A model generated the notes under the pieces. That model saw nothing but the letters and a program-made list of their open reading frames with translations, was not told the origin of the DNA and did no database searches. This document shows, in pieces, positions 18,131 to 27,161 of a stretch of DNA of 64,000 nucleotides (position 1 is the first letter of the stretch; each line of letters begins with the position of its first letter). Origin of the DNA: Nocardia colli (lineage in GTDB: Bacteria; Actinomycetota; Actinomycetes; Mycobacteriales; Mycobacteriaceae); the NCBI RefSeq assembly GCF_008704205.1, contig NZ_VXLC01000003.1, forward strand, positions 930,001-994,000, written 5' to 3'. A program made the translations under genes and the position numbers.

Positions 18131-19366
18131 TCAGAGCTTGGGTTGTTGCATAGTGGCACAGTGGATTCCGCCGCCGCCCTCGGCGAAGTTGCGGATGTTC
18201 ACCGCGACGGCTTCGCGACCGGGGTGCAGGTCGCGCAGCGTGGCGAGGGCTCGTTCGTCGGCGGGTTCGTCACCGAAGGCTGGAACGATGACCGCGCCGT
18301 TGCACACGTAGTAGTTCACATAACTGGTGCGTAGATCCGGGCCGTGGTCGCCCAGTTTGCGGGCGTCGGCTTGATAGAGGTCGATCACGCGCAACTTGCG
18401 TCCGGCCGCGTCACTTGCCGAGGCCAGCACGCGTCGTGATTCCTCCCAGACCGGGGTCCACAGGTCGCTGGGCGCGCCGTCGGGCGAATGGCTCACGACG
18501 ACCACGCCGGGCTCGATGAAGCGACTGATCAAGTCGATATGCCCGTCGGTACTGTCCTTGCCACGCAAACCCGCGAGCCAGATGACCTTCCGGACGCCGA
18601 GCAGCTCACGCAGCAGGCCTTCGAGTTGATCGCGGGACCGGCCGAAGTTGCGGTTGTCGTTGACGATCGAGCTTTCGGTGGCGATCAGCGTGCCGTCGCC
18701 GTCGACCTCCAAAGCGCCGCCCTCCGCGATGATCGGCGCCTGCACCCTGCGCACGCCGAATCGCTCCAGGATCCGTCGGCTGAGCCTGTTGTCGTGGACG
18801 ACATCTCGCCTGTTGCCCCAGGCGTTGAAGTTGAAGTCGATACCGGTCACACCTTGCGGCCCGGTGACGAAGTTGGGGCTGGTGTCTCTGGCCCACAGAT
18901 CATCCACCGGGATCGGCACGACCTCGACGCTGGTGCCGCACATCCGCTGCGCGTCGGCGACCTGGTCGGGCATCGCGCACAACACGACCGGTTCGAACCG
19001 GGCGATGGTGCGCGCCAACTCGGCGATCTCCTTCCGTACTACGACCACTCCGTCCGCACCCGACTGCGCCGGGCCCCATCCACCCTCGGCGGACGGCCAG
19101 CCCATGATCGTGCGCTCGTGCGGTGCCCACTCCGCGGGCATCGAACAACCCGCCAGCACCGACCGCACCTCGTTGCCATCCAGCGAGCCCGGCGGTGGCC
19201 CCGGCTGGGCGGCGCGGCCCTGGTTGCCGAACTCACCGCGCTGATTCGCAGGCTGCTGTTGCTGCGCCGGTTCGGCCTTCGAACACGCGGTCAGTGCCGT
19301 CGCACCGACCACCATGGTCGCGGCCAGACCGAACGCCTGACGCCGGGACGGAACCCGAGGATCCAT
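18131..19366 (-). CDS. Agmatine/peptidyl-arginine deiminase-family lipoprotein
   Basis: A 411-residue member of the agmatine deiminase/bacterial peptidylarginine deiminase family, which converts guanidino groups to ureido groups. The catalytic elements are all present: WARDTSPN, DGHID and the C-terminal GGGGIHC with the nucleophilic cysteine near residue 403. Residues 8-28 form an exported lipoprotein signal (SRRQAF twin-arginine-like, lipobox LTAC with Cys28), which is unusual for agmatine deiminases and suggests action outside the membrane. ATG 19366 follows AAAGGGA. It sits 30 bases before the amidohydrolase at 18100, probably in one operon. Confidence 0.88.
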   Translation of the reverse strand: MDPRVPSRRQAFGLAATMVVGATALTACSKAEPAQQQQPANQRGEFGNQGRAAQPGPPPGSLDGNEVRSVLAGCSMPAEWAPHERTIMGWPSAEGGWGPAQSGADGVVVVRKEIAELARTIARFEPVVLCAMPDQVADAQRMCGTSVEVVPIPVDDLWARDTSPNFVTGPQGVTGIDFNFNAWGNRRDVVHDNRLSRRILERFGVRRVQAPIIAEGGALEVDGDGTLIATESSIVNDNRNFGRSRDQLEGLLRELLGVRKVIWLAGLRGKDSTDGHIDLISRFIEPGVVVVSHSPDGAPSDLWTPVWEESRRVLASASDAAGRKLRVIDLYQADARKLGDHGPDLRTSYVNYYVCNGAVIVPAFGDEPADERALATLRDLHPGREAVAVNIRNFAEGGGGIHCATMQQPKL

Positions 19367-19587
19367 GAGCCGATTCCCTTTCTGCAAACCACATCTCGAC
19401 CTTTTTCGGCAATTCCACTGCAAGCGAACCTGATTGGCAGATTCCGCCAGATCTTCAATCGAACTTCAGTTAAGAGATGTCTCCAATTCCACTACCGCAA
19501 GCAAACGCCATAGAATTGAATAGGCGCAGCAGCGTGGAGGCGAGTTCGCCGATCTCGAGGTGAGCGATCATTTCCGCACCTCTCGGC

Positions 19588-21294
19588 TCAGCGACGATAG
19601 ACCCCGCGCCCGGCGAGTAGGGTCAGGTCGACCTTGGTGTCGATGACCTGTTCGATCGGCGTTCGCACGATATCGCGGTCGAGCACAATGAGATCCGCGG
19701 ATTTCCCCTCGGCGATGGTGCCGCACACTTTATCGACACCCAATTGGTAAGCCGAACCAGCGGTGTGCGCCCGCAGCATCATCGGCAGGTCCACCTTCTC
19801 CGCGAGTCCCAGTGGCACCGTGTCGGACGGCCCCTTCCGAGTGACCGCCATCATCATCGCCTCCCACGGCTCGAGCTTGAACTCCACCGGGAAGTCACTC
19901 CCCATGGTGATCCGGGCGCCCGCGGCGTTCAGCGAGCCGATCGGGAACAGCCGGTCGTAGCGGGCATCGCCGAGGGTCGGGCGCAAGGCCTTCATCGAGT
20001 TGTCCGACACCCACTGCGGGGACATACACGCCGAAACATCAAGTGCGGCAAAGCGCGCCAGGTCCGCGGCATCGACTTGATAAAGATGAGCCAGCGCCTG
20101 CCGGGTTGCCGGATTGCGCTTACCCTTCAGCGCGTCGAACCCGTCCAGCCCACGCCGCACCGCGCCATCGCCGCACGCGTGGATATGGACGTTCCATCCC
20201 GCGCCGTCCAATGCGGTCAGCATGGAGCGCAGGCGATCGAGTTCGAAGAACGGTGCACGGTTGCTGCCATCCGAATACGGCTGAAGCATCGCCGCCGTCT
20301 GATTCTCCGGCACGCCGTCCATGAACAGCTTGATCGTGTCGACCTTGACCAAACCGCGAGAATTGCGGGCCTGAACCTTCGTGATGTCGCTCAACGTCTG
20401 CTCGGTCCAGTCCTCCGCGCGCAGAATCAGCGCCACCCGAGCCCGGACATTCAACTCCCCCGCCTGCTCGAGCTGCGACCAGACCCGCGCCGATTCCCAA
20501 GCCATCGGAATGTCCAGACACGTCGTGATGCCCATCCGATTGAGCCGCGCGACAGTCGCTTTCGCCAACGCCCCCACCTGGTCATCGGGCAGCGACGCAG
20601 ACGCGATGCCGAGAACTTTCGCCGCCATACCATCGCGCACGATCCCCGTCGGCTCGCCGGCGGCGTCGCGTGCGATGCTCCCGTTCGAGGGGTCAGGGGT
20701 ATCGCGGGTGATCCCGGCGGCCCGCAGACCAGCCGTGTTGACGATCATGCTGTGGCCATCGGCGCTCTGCACGGCGATCGGCCGCTTGGTCGACAACGCG
20801 TCCAGGTCTCGGAATGTCCACTGCCGCCCGGCCAGCGTGCCGCTGCTACCGATCACCCATTCCCCGTCCGTGGCCCCCGGGGCGGCATCGAGCGCTTTCT
20901 GTAGGTCCCGGCGCAGGATGTCGGGCGTCTCGTCACTCACCTTGTTCGCGGCCAGCAGCCCCGCCATCAGCGAGTGCGTGTGTCCGTCGTTGAGGCTCGG
21001 CATGAGGGTGCGGCCACGCAGATCGACTGTTTCCGCGCCCGGCACCGAGTCGGTTTTCGGGTCGAACGTCGACCGGACGGATTCGATCTTGCCGTCCGAC
21101 CCGACCACCACCGCGGCAGGTGGGGGTGTGCCCGTCTGCATCGTCAGAATAGGGCCTCCGTGAAACACCCATCGCGCTCCACTCGTCGCACCCGACGGTG
21201 CCGAAGCCGACGAGCAACCCGCGAGCGTCAAGGCGCCGACGCCGGCGACGCCCGCCGCTCCGGCAAAGAAAGTACGTCTCGAAAATCCAGCCAT
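19588..21294 (-). CDS. Exported YtcJ-type amidohydrolase lipoprotein
   Basis: A 568-residue metal-dependent amidohydrolase of the YtcJ/NfdA group with a Tat motif (SRRTFF at 5-10) and a lipobox ending in Cys27 (LTLAGC). The catalytic domain shows DGHTHS, the canonical KLFMDGVPENQTAAM, HIHACGD, GSDFPVE and LIVLDRD. It is full length with intact metal ligands, and would act on an amide, imide or N-formyl substrate outside the membrane. ATG 21294 has GGAG 6 bases upstream; longer frames add nothing conserved. It is a paralogue of 16517-18100. Confidence 0.88.
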   Translation of the reverse strand: MAGFSRRTFFAGAAGVAGVGALTLAGCSSASAPSGATSGARWVFHGGPILTMQTGTPPPAAVVVGSDGKIESVRSTFDPKTDSVPGAETVDLRGRTLMPSLNDGHTHSLMAGLLAANKVSDETPDILRRDLQKALDAAPGATDGEWVIGSSGTLAGRQWTFRDLDALSTKRPIAVQSADGHSMIVNTAGLRAAGITRDTPDPSNGSIARDAAGEPTGIVRDGMAAKVLGIASASLPDDQVGALAKATVARLNRMGITTCLDIPMAWESARVWSQLEQAGELNVRARVALILRAEDWTEQTLSDITKVQARNSRGLVKVDTIKLFMDGVPENQTAAMLQPYSDGSNRAPFFELDRLRSMLTALDGAGWNVHIHACGDGAVRRGLDGFDALKGKRNPATRQALAHLYQVDAADLARFAALDVSACMSPQWVSDNSMKALRPTLGDARYDRLFPIGSLNAAGARITMGSDFPVEFKLEPWEAMMMAVTRKGPSDTVPLGLAEKVDLPMMLRAHTAGSAYQLGVDKVCGTIAEGKSADLIVLDRDIVRTPIEQVIDTKVDLTLLAGRGVYRR

Positions 21295-21623
21295 GATGAA
21301 CTCCATCGTTCTGTGTCGGTCCGTGTGCAGGCGTTCGGATACAACGTCCGTCAGCGAATTTCGGCAAAGTGAAGATTCGTCGTGAGCCTCCTCGAATTGT
21401 GCGAGACAAGCGAGCAGTCGCGCGCACCAAGGATGTCCAGTTCGGCGGGACCGCTCAGCGATAATTCCGACCGCGAGTCCCCGCACTACCGGGGAAAACA
21501 TGCACCTCGACCACATGTGTCCGGCACGAAATTCTGTGCTCGAAATCACCTCACGCACATGACATTTGCGCATTCCACTTGAAATTACTTCAGCTACGCC
21601 ACGATCGGCGCCTTGGCCGCCGG
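21295..21623. other. Intergenic stretch between amidohydrolase and MarR gene
   Basis: About 330 bases that contain the upstream region of the exported amidohydrolase and the 3' side of the MarR gene. No ribosome-site-led reading frame or strong hairpin is evident. The promoter of the amidohydrolase presumably lies here but I cannot place it. Confidence 0.4.
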
Positions 21624-22148
21624 CTACTTCCGATTCGGCGGCGGCAGCAACCTGGCCAGCGCCGGCGACGACAGCAACGACGCCAGCACCGGACGCAGAA
21701 TAGTGGTGAGCCGCTGGCGATCTCGTTCCGAAAGGTGCGCAAGAAACTCTCGGCGAACAGCATCTATGTGATCGGGTGCCGCGCGCATCAGCGATTGTTT
21801 ACCGGCCTCGGTGAGCACCACATCGGCGCCTCGGCGGTCGTAGCGGCTCGGCTCCCGGGTGACCAGGCCGCGCGACTCCATCCGGGTGACCTGATGCGAG
21901 AGCCTGCTCTGCGAGACCAGTGCCGCCTCGGCCAACTCGCCCATCCGCACCCGGCAATCGGGCGCCGCCTCCAGCGCGATCAACACTCCGTAGTCCTCCA
22001 GCGACAGCCCATGACCACGGCGCAGCTCCGTACCGAGCCGCGCCGTCAGCAGCTGGCCGGTGACCAGCAATGCCATCCACGGCGCAAGCTCATCCTCATC
22101 CCACCTGCTCATCGGCCCGACATCCGGTTGCTCAGCGCTAGTGCCCAT
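21624..22148 (-). CDS. MarR-family transcriptional regulator
   Basis: A 174-residue MarR regulator with the winged helix at about 50-110 (LSLEDYGVL, LVSQSRLSHQVTRMESRGLV, then the wing YDRRGADVVLTEAGK). Dimerisation helices flank it. It is divergent from the FAD oxidase at 22261, and the short gap holds two TGAA/TTCA palindromes, so it probably represses that gene and itself. The ligand is unknown. Confidence 0.9.
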   Translation of the reverse strand: MGTSAEQPDVGPMSRWDEDELAPWMALLVTGQLLTARLGTELRRGHGLSLEDYGVLIALEAAPDCRVRMGELAEAALVSQSRLSHQVTRMESRGLVTREPSRYDRRGADVVLTEAGKQSLMRAAPDHIDAVRREFLAHLSERDRQRLTTILRPVLASLLSSPALARLLPPPNRK

Positions 22149-22162
22149 GCCGTGAGCCTACC

Positions 22163-22194
22163 TGAAGAAATCTTCAATTTATATGAATCTTCAT
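22163..22194. promoter_or_regulatory. Candidate MarR operator
   Basis: TGAAGAAATCTTCA (22163-22176) is a perfect palindrome and ATGAATCTTCAT (22183-22194) is palindromic except at the centre. They are AT-rich within a GC-rich genome and lie between the divergent MarR and FAD-oxidase genes. Binding by this MarR protein is inferred from position. Confidence 0.55.
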
Positions 22195-22260
22195 TGAATC
22201 GTCAGGATTTGGCGGGTAGCTTCGGGACCGGCAACAGACGTCGATCGAAGGAGCTCTCCC

Positions 22261-23715
22261 ATGGCCGATATCGCCTCGCTACTACGCGACCGACTCCCCT
22301 TGCTGCGGATGGCATTCGACGGCGACCCGGGCTACGACCGCATGCGAGCGACGTGGAACGTCCGCCACAGATTCCGGCCGCTCGGCCTGGTGGCGCCACG
22401 GACCGCAGCTGAGGTCAGCACCATCGTCACCTGCGCCGAGGAGGCGGGCGTCGACCAGCTCACCATCCGATCCGGCGGCCACTCCATCGAGGGCAACAGC
22501 TTCGGCGGACCCGAAGACCGGCCACTCGTCATCGATCTGGTCGAGATGAACGACGTTGTCGTCGATCCTGTGCAAGGCACAGCCATCGCTGAGCCGGGCG
22601 TGCTGCTGGGCAAGCTCTATTACGAAACATGGCGCAACGGCGGCTGGATGGTACCCGCCGGCGACGGCCTGTCCGTTGGCGTCGGCGGCCAGGTGACCTG
22701 CGGTGGCTATGGGCGCGCCGCCCGCAAGTACGGCAACCTCACCGACCGCGCGCTGTGGATGGAGGTCGTCACCGCGGACGGACGAATTCTGAAGGCCGAC
22801 AACGACAATCACGCGGACCTATTCTGGGCATTGCGTGGATCCGGCACCGGCTCGTTCGGGGTGATCACCAAGGTCGGCTTCCGGATGAACAAGGCACCGC
22901 AAGCGCCTGCCCACTTCTCCCTGCGCTACCGGATCGCCGATATCGACTTCGAACAGACCTATCGCGCGGTGCACGACTATTGCATGGACTCCCCGGTCGA
23001 GTTCAGTCCGATCCTCGTGGTCTGGCGCGGGATCATCGAGCTGTCCGGCGCGCTGTGGACCGAGACTCCCGAGGAACGCACCGCTCTCATCGATGAGATG
23101 CGGACAAGGTTGCCCAGGCCGACGGAATCGGACATCGTGCCTATGAGCTACCTCGAGGTGCTCGAACGGCAAAGCGTCGAGCAGACCCAGACGCATTGGC
23201 TCGACGACGCGAGTGCCGTACAGCGCGATGCCGATGAATACCTGCACTACAACAAGATTCGGGCACTTTTCCTGCCTGCGGGGTTGAGCCTCGACTGCAT
23301 CCGCGAGCTAGGTGAATTGGCACGTCGGCAGCCGAGAGGCGCACGCTATCAGCTGGTTCGGCTGAATCCGGATACCGAACAACCTGCGGGCAGCACGGCC
23401 ATCAAGGCGCGCGGTTGCGCCTGGATGGCAGGCTTCGGCTCCGACGTAGCGCATGGCGCCACCGACGATCTCGACGAGATGATCCGGATGGGTGACCAGA
23501 TCACCAACGGATGGCAGCGCCAAGCCTACGAACTACTGCGGCCCTACAGCATCGGCGGTTACATCGGCGACGACGACCTGCGCGAAGCCGACTACGGCGA
23601 TCTCTACGACAGCTACTACGGGCGCTATTTCCCACGCTTGCAGCAGATCAAGGCGAAGTACGACCCCGACAACATCTTTCGCAATCAGATGAGCATCCCA
23701 CTGGCCCGTGATTGA
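22261..23715 (+). CDS. Berberine-bridge-type FAD oxidase, likely bicovalent FAD
   Basis: A 484-residue FAD-linked oxidoreductase of the VAO/BBE type. The N-terminal FAD domain has RSGGHS with His74. Cys147 in GQVTCGGYG lies where enzymes that attach FAD through both histidine and cysteine have their second link. The C-terminal BBE motif appears as KYDPDNIFRNQMSI. There is no signal peptide, so the enzyme is intracellular. Such enzymes oxidise sugars, alkaloids or polyketide-type alcohols with oxygen. GAAGGAG precedes the start. Divergent from and probably controlled by the MarR gene. Confidence 0.9.
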   Translation: MADIASLLRDRLPLLRMAFDGDPGYDRMRATWNVRHRFRPLGLVAPRTAAEVSTIVTCAEEAGVDQLTIRSGGHSIEGNSFGGPEDRPLVIDLVEMNDVVVDPVQGTAIAEPGVLLGKLYYETWRNGGWMVPAGDGLSVGVGGQVTCGGYGRAARKYGNLTDRALWMEVVTADGRILKADNDNHADLFWALRGSGTGSFGVITKVGFRMNKAPQAPAHFSLRYRIADIDFEQTYRAVHDYCMDSPVEFSPILVVWRGIIELSGALWTETPEERTALIDEMRTRLPRPTESDIVPMSYLEVLERQSVEQTQTHWLDDASAVQRDADEYLHYNKIRALFLPAGLSLDCIRELGELARRQPRGARYQLVRLNPDTEQPAGSTAIKARGCAWMAGFGSDVAHGATDDLDEMIRMGDQITNGWQRQAYELLRPYSIGGYIGDDDLREADYGDLYDSYYGRYFPRLQQIKAKYDPDNIFRNQMSIPLARD

Positions 23716-23763
23716 ACTATCCAGCGCAGACCATGGCGATTACGTAACGAAGGAGATCAGGAA

Positions 23764-24396
23764 ATGATTGCTGCCGCAAGCCAATTCGCCCAACCACGAA
23801 GATACTGGTCACGCGCCGTCGCGACTGCCCTTTCCGCAATTGCGGGTAGCGCATTGTTCGCATCAGGTGTTGCGATCGCGCAGCCGACCGACGACCCGGC
23901 GCCGCCCGACGGCCTGTGCGCGCGGTGGCCGAGCGCGCATCCGCTTATCCGCTGCGATGAGGACCCGGCACCGCAACCGCGCAACCGCATTTGGACGCTA
24001 CCTCCACTGCCGAGGCCGACGCCACCGAGCAGCCCATCGGTTGCGCCGCCGCGCAGCACGAATCCGGACCGCCCGGACGCACCCGGTCCCACAGTCTCGA
24101 TCCCGCCGCGGTCGGGCCAAGGCACCGATGCACCGGAAGCCGGACGTCCTACTGCGCCGAAAACAGTGTCACCACCCAACGCTCCGAAACCCCCGACACC
24201 GCCACCCATCGCGCCGCCCGCGGTGCCACCACCCGCGGCGCCGCCGTCGCACAATGCCCCGAAGCCCGCTCCACTGCCGCCCGCCTCACCACGTCCGCCG
24301 GCCGTGGCGCCACCACTGGCCGTCAAGCCGCCGCCTGCAATGGCGCCACCACCCGCGGTGGCACCACCGCCGGTGATGCCACCACCGAGCGCGTAG
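23764..24396 (+). CDS. Secreted proline-rich protein with CxxW motif
   Basis: A 210-residue exported protein. A signal peptide covers residues 1-40 (cleavage near AIAQ). A short cysteine unit C52-x2-W55-x4-P60-x3-C64 follows, and the remainder is a PPA/APP-type proline-rich tail with no other cysteine. The tail would be extended and may span or bind the cell wall. The ATG has GAAGGAG upstream. The same cysteine spacing recurs in the proteins at 24504 and 28590. No known domain is recognised. Confidence 0.8.
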   Translation: MIAAASQFAQPRRYWSRAVATALSAIAGSALFASGVAIAQPTDDPAPPDGLCARWPSAHPLIRCDEDPAPQPRNRIWTLPPLPRPTPPSSPSVAPPRSTNPDRPDAPGPTVSIPPRSGQGTDAPEAGRPTAPKTVSPPNAPKPPTPPPIAPPAVPPPAAPPSHNAPKPAPLPPASPRPPAVAPPLAVKPPPAMAPPPAVAPPPVMPPPSA

Positions 24397-24402
24397 CCCT
24401 GT

Positions 24403-24429
24403 GCCCGCCGTCCTGATCCGGCGGCGGGC
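24403..24429 (+). terminator. Hairpin after proline-rich gene
   Basis: GCCCGCCG (24403-24410) pairs perfectly with CGGCGGGC (24422-24429) across an 11-base loop, 7 bases after the stop codon. A likely terminator. Confidence 0.55.
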
Positions 24430-24503
24430 TCGGCGAGCCGGACGGCGATCAATTCCGCGACCCCATCCGACCTTTCGTCTACGTACTCGTAGGAAACATA
24501 CCG

Positions 24504-24764
24504 ATGACAATTCCTGGTAAGACGAAACAGCTATGGCGCGCAATGCTTTTCGCGATTACAGTAGCTACCACGACATTCGGCGCACAACTGTCGACGCCCG
24601 CAGCCGCGACCCCCGCCCCCAGCATTCCATGCGCACAGTGGCGGGCCGCGCAACCGCATCTACCCTGCAGCGCGATACCGCCGGTCGGCCCCGGTGTCCG
24701 CGCCGGAGCGTTGATTCCACCGCCGCTTTCCAGCAATCGCACGCCCATCATTCCCGTCGACTGA
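24504..24764 (+). CDS. Short secreted protein with CxxW motif
   Basis: An 86-residue exported protein. The signal peptide ends near AAA at residues 33-35, followed by C43-x2-W46-x4-P51-x3-C55. Its last part (GALIPPPLSSNRTPIIPV) matches GALTPPVLAPGNGTPIVPV in the protein at 28590, so it looks like a short paralogue lacking the C-terminal domain. The in-frame sequence after the stop stays Pro/Thr-rich for about 20 codons, so truncation by a stop mutation is possible. Confidence 0.65.
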   Translation: MTIPGKTKQLWRAMLFAITVATTTFGAQLSTPAAATPAPSIPCAQWRAAQPHLPCSAIPPVGPGVRAGALIPPPLSSNRTPIIPVD

Positions 24765-25451
24765 GCGGCGCCTCGGCAACGCCGGCGAGGGCACAGCGCC
24801 ACGCCGACAGCGCAGACACTCTCACCCCAACCCACACGCACACCAACGGCTCGAGCAAACCCTCAGGCAAGGCGGTCTCGGCTTCGGTGCACGCCTGATT
24901 CCGGTCGGCCACGTCCTACTCACCCCTGGGCGAGCCGCTCGATTGCATCTCGCCGACGGGCCTGACCGACGAGTCCTGGCAGTTCAGTGGCGCTGTTTCC
25001 GGTCGTGGCTGGTTTCCGCTGATTTTCGCGCGTGGTTTCAGGATTTCCCGGCGTGAACTGTCGTGTTTCGAATCGCGGATCACGCTGGTGGTCTGCGGTG
25101 AGGTGAACACAAACGAGACTTCAGACAAAACGGACACAGTAAGCGAAACTGTGCCTTTACTGGAGATTTGCGAGGCAGGAATTCTCGGCCGAGTTATCGA
25201 AACACTTATGTTTCACTTTTGCCCAATGGCGTGGATCACACGAAATTCTTGGTCTCGCGCACCCGATTGTGGGGCGCGTATGTAGGACATGCACGTTGCG
25301 TTTCGTCCATGTTACGGCCCAGGTCACCGCAGTTTGCGGAGATAGCCAAGCAATTGCCGACTGGGCAATTCTGATGGCGGATCACCCGTTGTATGCAACC
25401 GGGAGACACATCAATTCCAGCGGTTGCTCCTCATCTGGAAAGGGCCTACGA
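24765..25451. other. Intergenic region of 687 bases
   Basis: No convincing gene is present. It contains repeat copy 3 near 25102-25133 and an AT-richer stretch (25180-25330) that probably includes the promoter of the glycine-rich protein. Frames on both strands lack ribosome sites and conserved features. Confidence 0.45.
25102..25133 (+). repeat. Dispersed repeat copy 3, diverged
   Basis: GTGAACACAAACGAGACTTC followed by AGACAAAACGG matches 17 of 20 positions of GTGAAGTCAAATGAGACTTC at copy 2 and also continues into the AGACAAAACGG seen in copy 1. It is in the opposite orientation on the chromosome and is not at a gene end. The hairpin arm is not kept. Confidence 0.45.
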
Positions 25452-26687
25452 ATGACCATATCCACCCTCGCTCGATCGCGGACCCGTCGGCGTAGCCGAC
25501 GCATCCGCGCGGGCACCTTGGCCGTCCTTGCTGCCTCGACTGTTTTCACCGTCACCGCGACCGCCGCTACCAGCGCCGCACCGCTGAACGAAACCGGCCG
25601 GCGCAACGCGTCCACGACCCAGCAGGTGCTCTACCTGCTGACGCGTGATGCCAGCGGTGCCGAATCGGTGGTCGCTACCACCCCGGCGGCGGTGTCGTTC
25701 TATGCGGACACTCCCCCGGCACCTCCCGGGCCCTCGGGTGGGCTCGCACCCTGGGACAACCTCAACGGCGGACGCAGCATCGGCCCCGGCCAGAATCCCC
25801 ATCCCGGCTGGCGCACCGACGATCCGTCCAATCCGGCCATCAATCCCGAGGACGCGGACCTGGTACACCAGCGCCGCCGGGAGATGGTCGACGTCGCGAC
25901 CCGCGACGGGGCGATCGACGGCGCCGCGATCGGCGCCGCCTCGGGTGCCGCGATCGGCGCGGCCGCCGGCGCGGCGACCGGCGTCGGCATCGGCACCGCG
26001 GCCACCCTGATCGGCACCGGCGCGGGCATCGGCCTCGGCGCACTGACCGGGCTCGTGGTCGGCCCGATCGTCGGCGCGATCGCCGGCGGCGTCGCCGGAT
26101 GCATTGCCGCACTGATCTTCTGCCCGATCGGCTGGATCATCGGCGCCACCATCGTCGGCATCATCGGCGCCGTGCTCGGCCCGCCCATCGGGGCAGTCGC
26201 GGGCGGTCTGATCGGTGCGGGCGTCGGTGTCGGCGTCGGCACGGTCGCGACCGCGACCGGTGCCGCGATCGGCGCCGTCGGCGGTGCGATCATCGGCGGT
26301 GTCGCCGGTGGGATCATCGGCGGCGAGACCGCCCATTCGGAAGCCAGTCGCCTACTGGCGCAACAGAATTACGACGACCTCGAGGCGTTCGCCTACCGGA
26401 ACAGCCCGAATCGCAGGTCGCAGGTTGCCGCACCCGTCACGGCCGTCACCCACGACGCCGTGCGCGAGGTCGCCGATGCCGCGCCGATCGTCAACGACGC
26501 CCCCGGCGGCGTCAGCGGGATCGCCGAGGTCATCGACAACGTGGCACCCGCGGTCGTCAACACGGCGATGGACGTGATCGACAGCGCCCCGGCCCCGGTG
26601 GTCGATGCGGTGTTCGACGTGGCAGCCACCGCCGCACCGCAACTCCAGGACCTGGCCGGACAGTTCGGCCTCACCCTGAACCGGTAA
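25452..26687 (+). CDS. Exported glycine-zipper protein
   Basis: A 411-residue protein with a basic N-terminus and signal peptide (about residues 1-43, ending SAA). Residues about 155-300 are an uninterrupted run of GAAIGAAxG/GGxIGAG repeats typical of glycine-zipper membrane-inserting segments, with two cysteines in GCIAALIFCPIGW. An acidic, Pro/Ala-rich C-terminal part follows. The ATG at 25452 follows AAAGGG. It is likely to insert in or line the envelope and could oligomerise. No specific function can be assigned. Confidence 0.8.
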   Translation: MTISTLARSRTRRRSRRIRAGTLAVLAASTVFTVTATAATSAAPLNETGRRNASTTQQVLYLLTRDASGAESVVATTPAAVSFYADTPPAPPGPSGGLAPWDNLNGGRSIGPGQNPHPGWRTDDPSNPAINPEDADLVHQRRREMVDVATRDGAIDGAAIGAASGAAIGAAAGAATGVGIGTAATLIGTGAGIGLGALTGLVVGPIVGAIAGGVAGCIAALIFCPIGWIIGATIVGIIGAVLGPPIGAVAGGLIGAGVGVGVGTVATATGAAIGAVGGAIIGGVAGGIIGGETAHSEASRLLAQQNYDDLEAFAYRNSPNRRSQVAAPVTAVTHDAVREVADAAPIVNDAPGGVSGIAEVIDNVAPAVVNTAMDVIDSAPAPVVDAVFDVAATAAPQLQDLAGQFGLTLNR

Positions 26688-26722
26688 ACCACCACGGAGA
26701 CAGCGGAATACACAAGAGAACA

Positions 26723-26756
26723 GCCCGGCCGGGACCAGCGACGGTTCCGGCCGGGC
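26723..26756 (+). terminator. Hairpin terminator after glycine-zipper gene
   Basis: GCCCGGCCGGGACC (26723-26736) pairs with GGTTCCGGCCGGGC (26743-26756), 14 bases with one G-T mismatch, loop of 6. It lies 35 bases past the stop codon. Confidence 0.7.
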
Positions 26757-26808
26757 CACGCCACACCCCCACCTGCGGGCCTCGAACGCACACAAGAAGG
26801 ACCTGCCC

Positions 26809-27087
26809 ATGAAATGGAACCTGCGCCTCGTCGCGGCCCAACGCGGCATCTGGCGAGCCATCGACCTGCACCGACTATTGACCGAACGGGGCATGTCCGT
26901 CAGTACCGGCAAAATGTCGAACCTGTGGTCAGGGACCCCCAACAGCCTCAAACTCGATGAGCTGGACATCTTCTGCGCCGTCCTCGACTGCCGCGTCGAC
27001 GAACTCCTCGCCCCCGAACCGGTCACCGCCGCCCGCGCCGGGGACTCCGACGCGGCCGGGCCGGAACTGCCGCGACAAGAGCAGTGA
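26809..27087 (+). CDS. Small XRE/Cro-type HTH protein
   Basis: A 92-residue single-domain DNA-binding protein of the HTH_26/XRE type. The helix-turn-helix falls at about residues 18-45 (LHRLLTERGMSVSTGKMSNLWSG) and the domain ends CRVDELLAPEP. Such proteins are common next to recombinases on actinobacterial mobile elements, but no recombinase is present here. The ATG at 26809 follows AAGAAGG. Its stop overlaps the earliest possible start of the next gene. Confidence 0.85.
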   Translation: MKWNLRLVAAQRGIWRAIDLHRLLTERGMSVSTGKMSNLWSGTPNSLKLDELDIFCAVLDCRVDELLAPEPVTAARAGDSDAAGPELPRQEQ

Positions 27088-27161
27088 CGATTCGAGGCGC
27101 CGCACGCGATGCACGGTGTGTCTGGGCAGGCAGACCCCAGACGAGGCGATATCTTGCCGAA

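Noticed and set aside
23990..24400. Repeated CCGCC/CCACC triplets as a possible tandem repeat or CRISPR
   Set aside because: They are codons of a proline-rich protein; there are no regular spacers.
24479..24841. Minus-strand frame opposite the small secreted protein
   Set aside because: It is a mirror of the GC-rich plus-strand gene, with no ribosome site.
26809..27087. HTH gene as sign of an integrated mobile element
   Set aside because: No integrase, relaxase, replication gene or attachment repeat was found around it.
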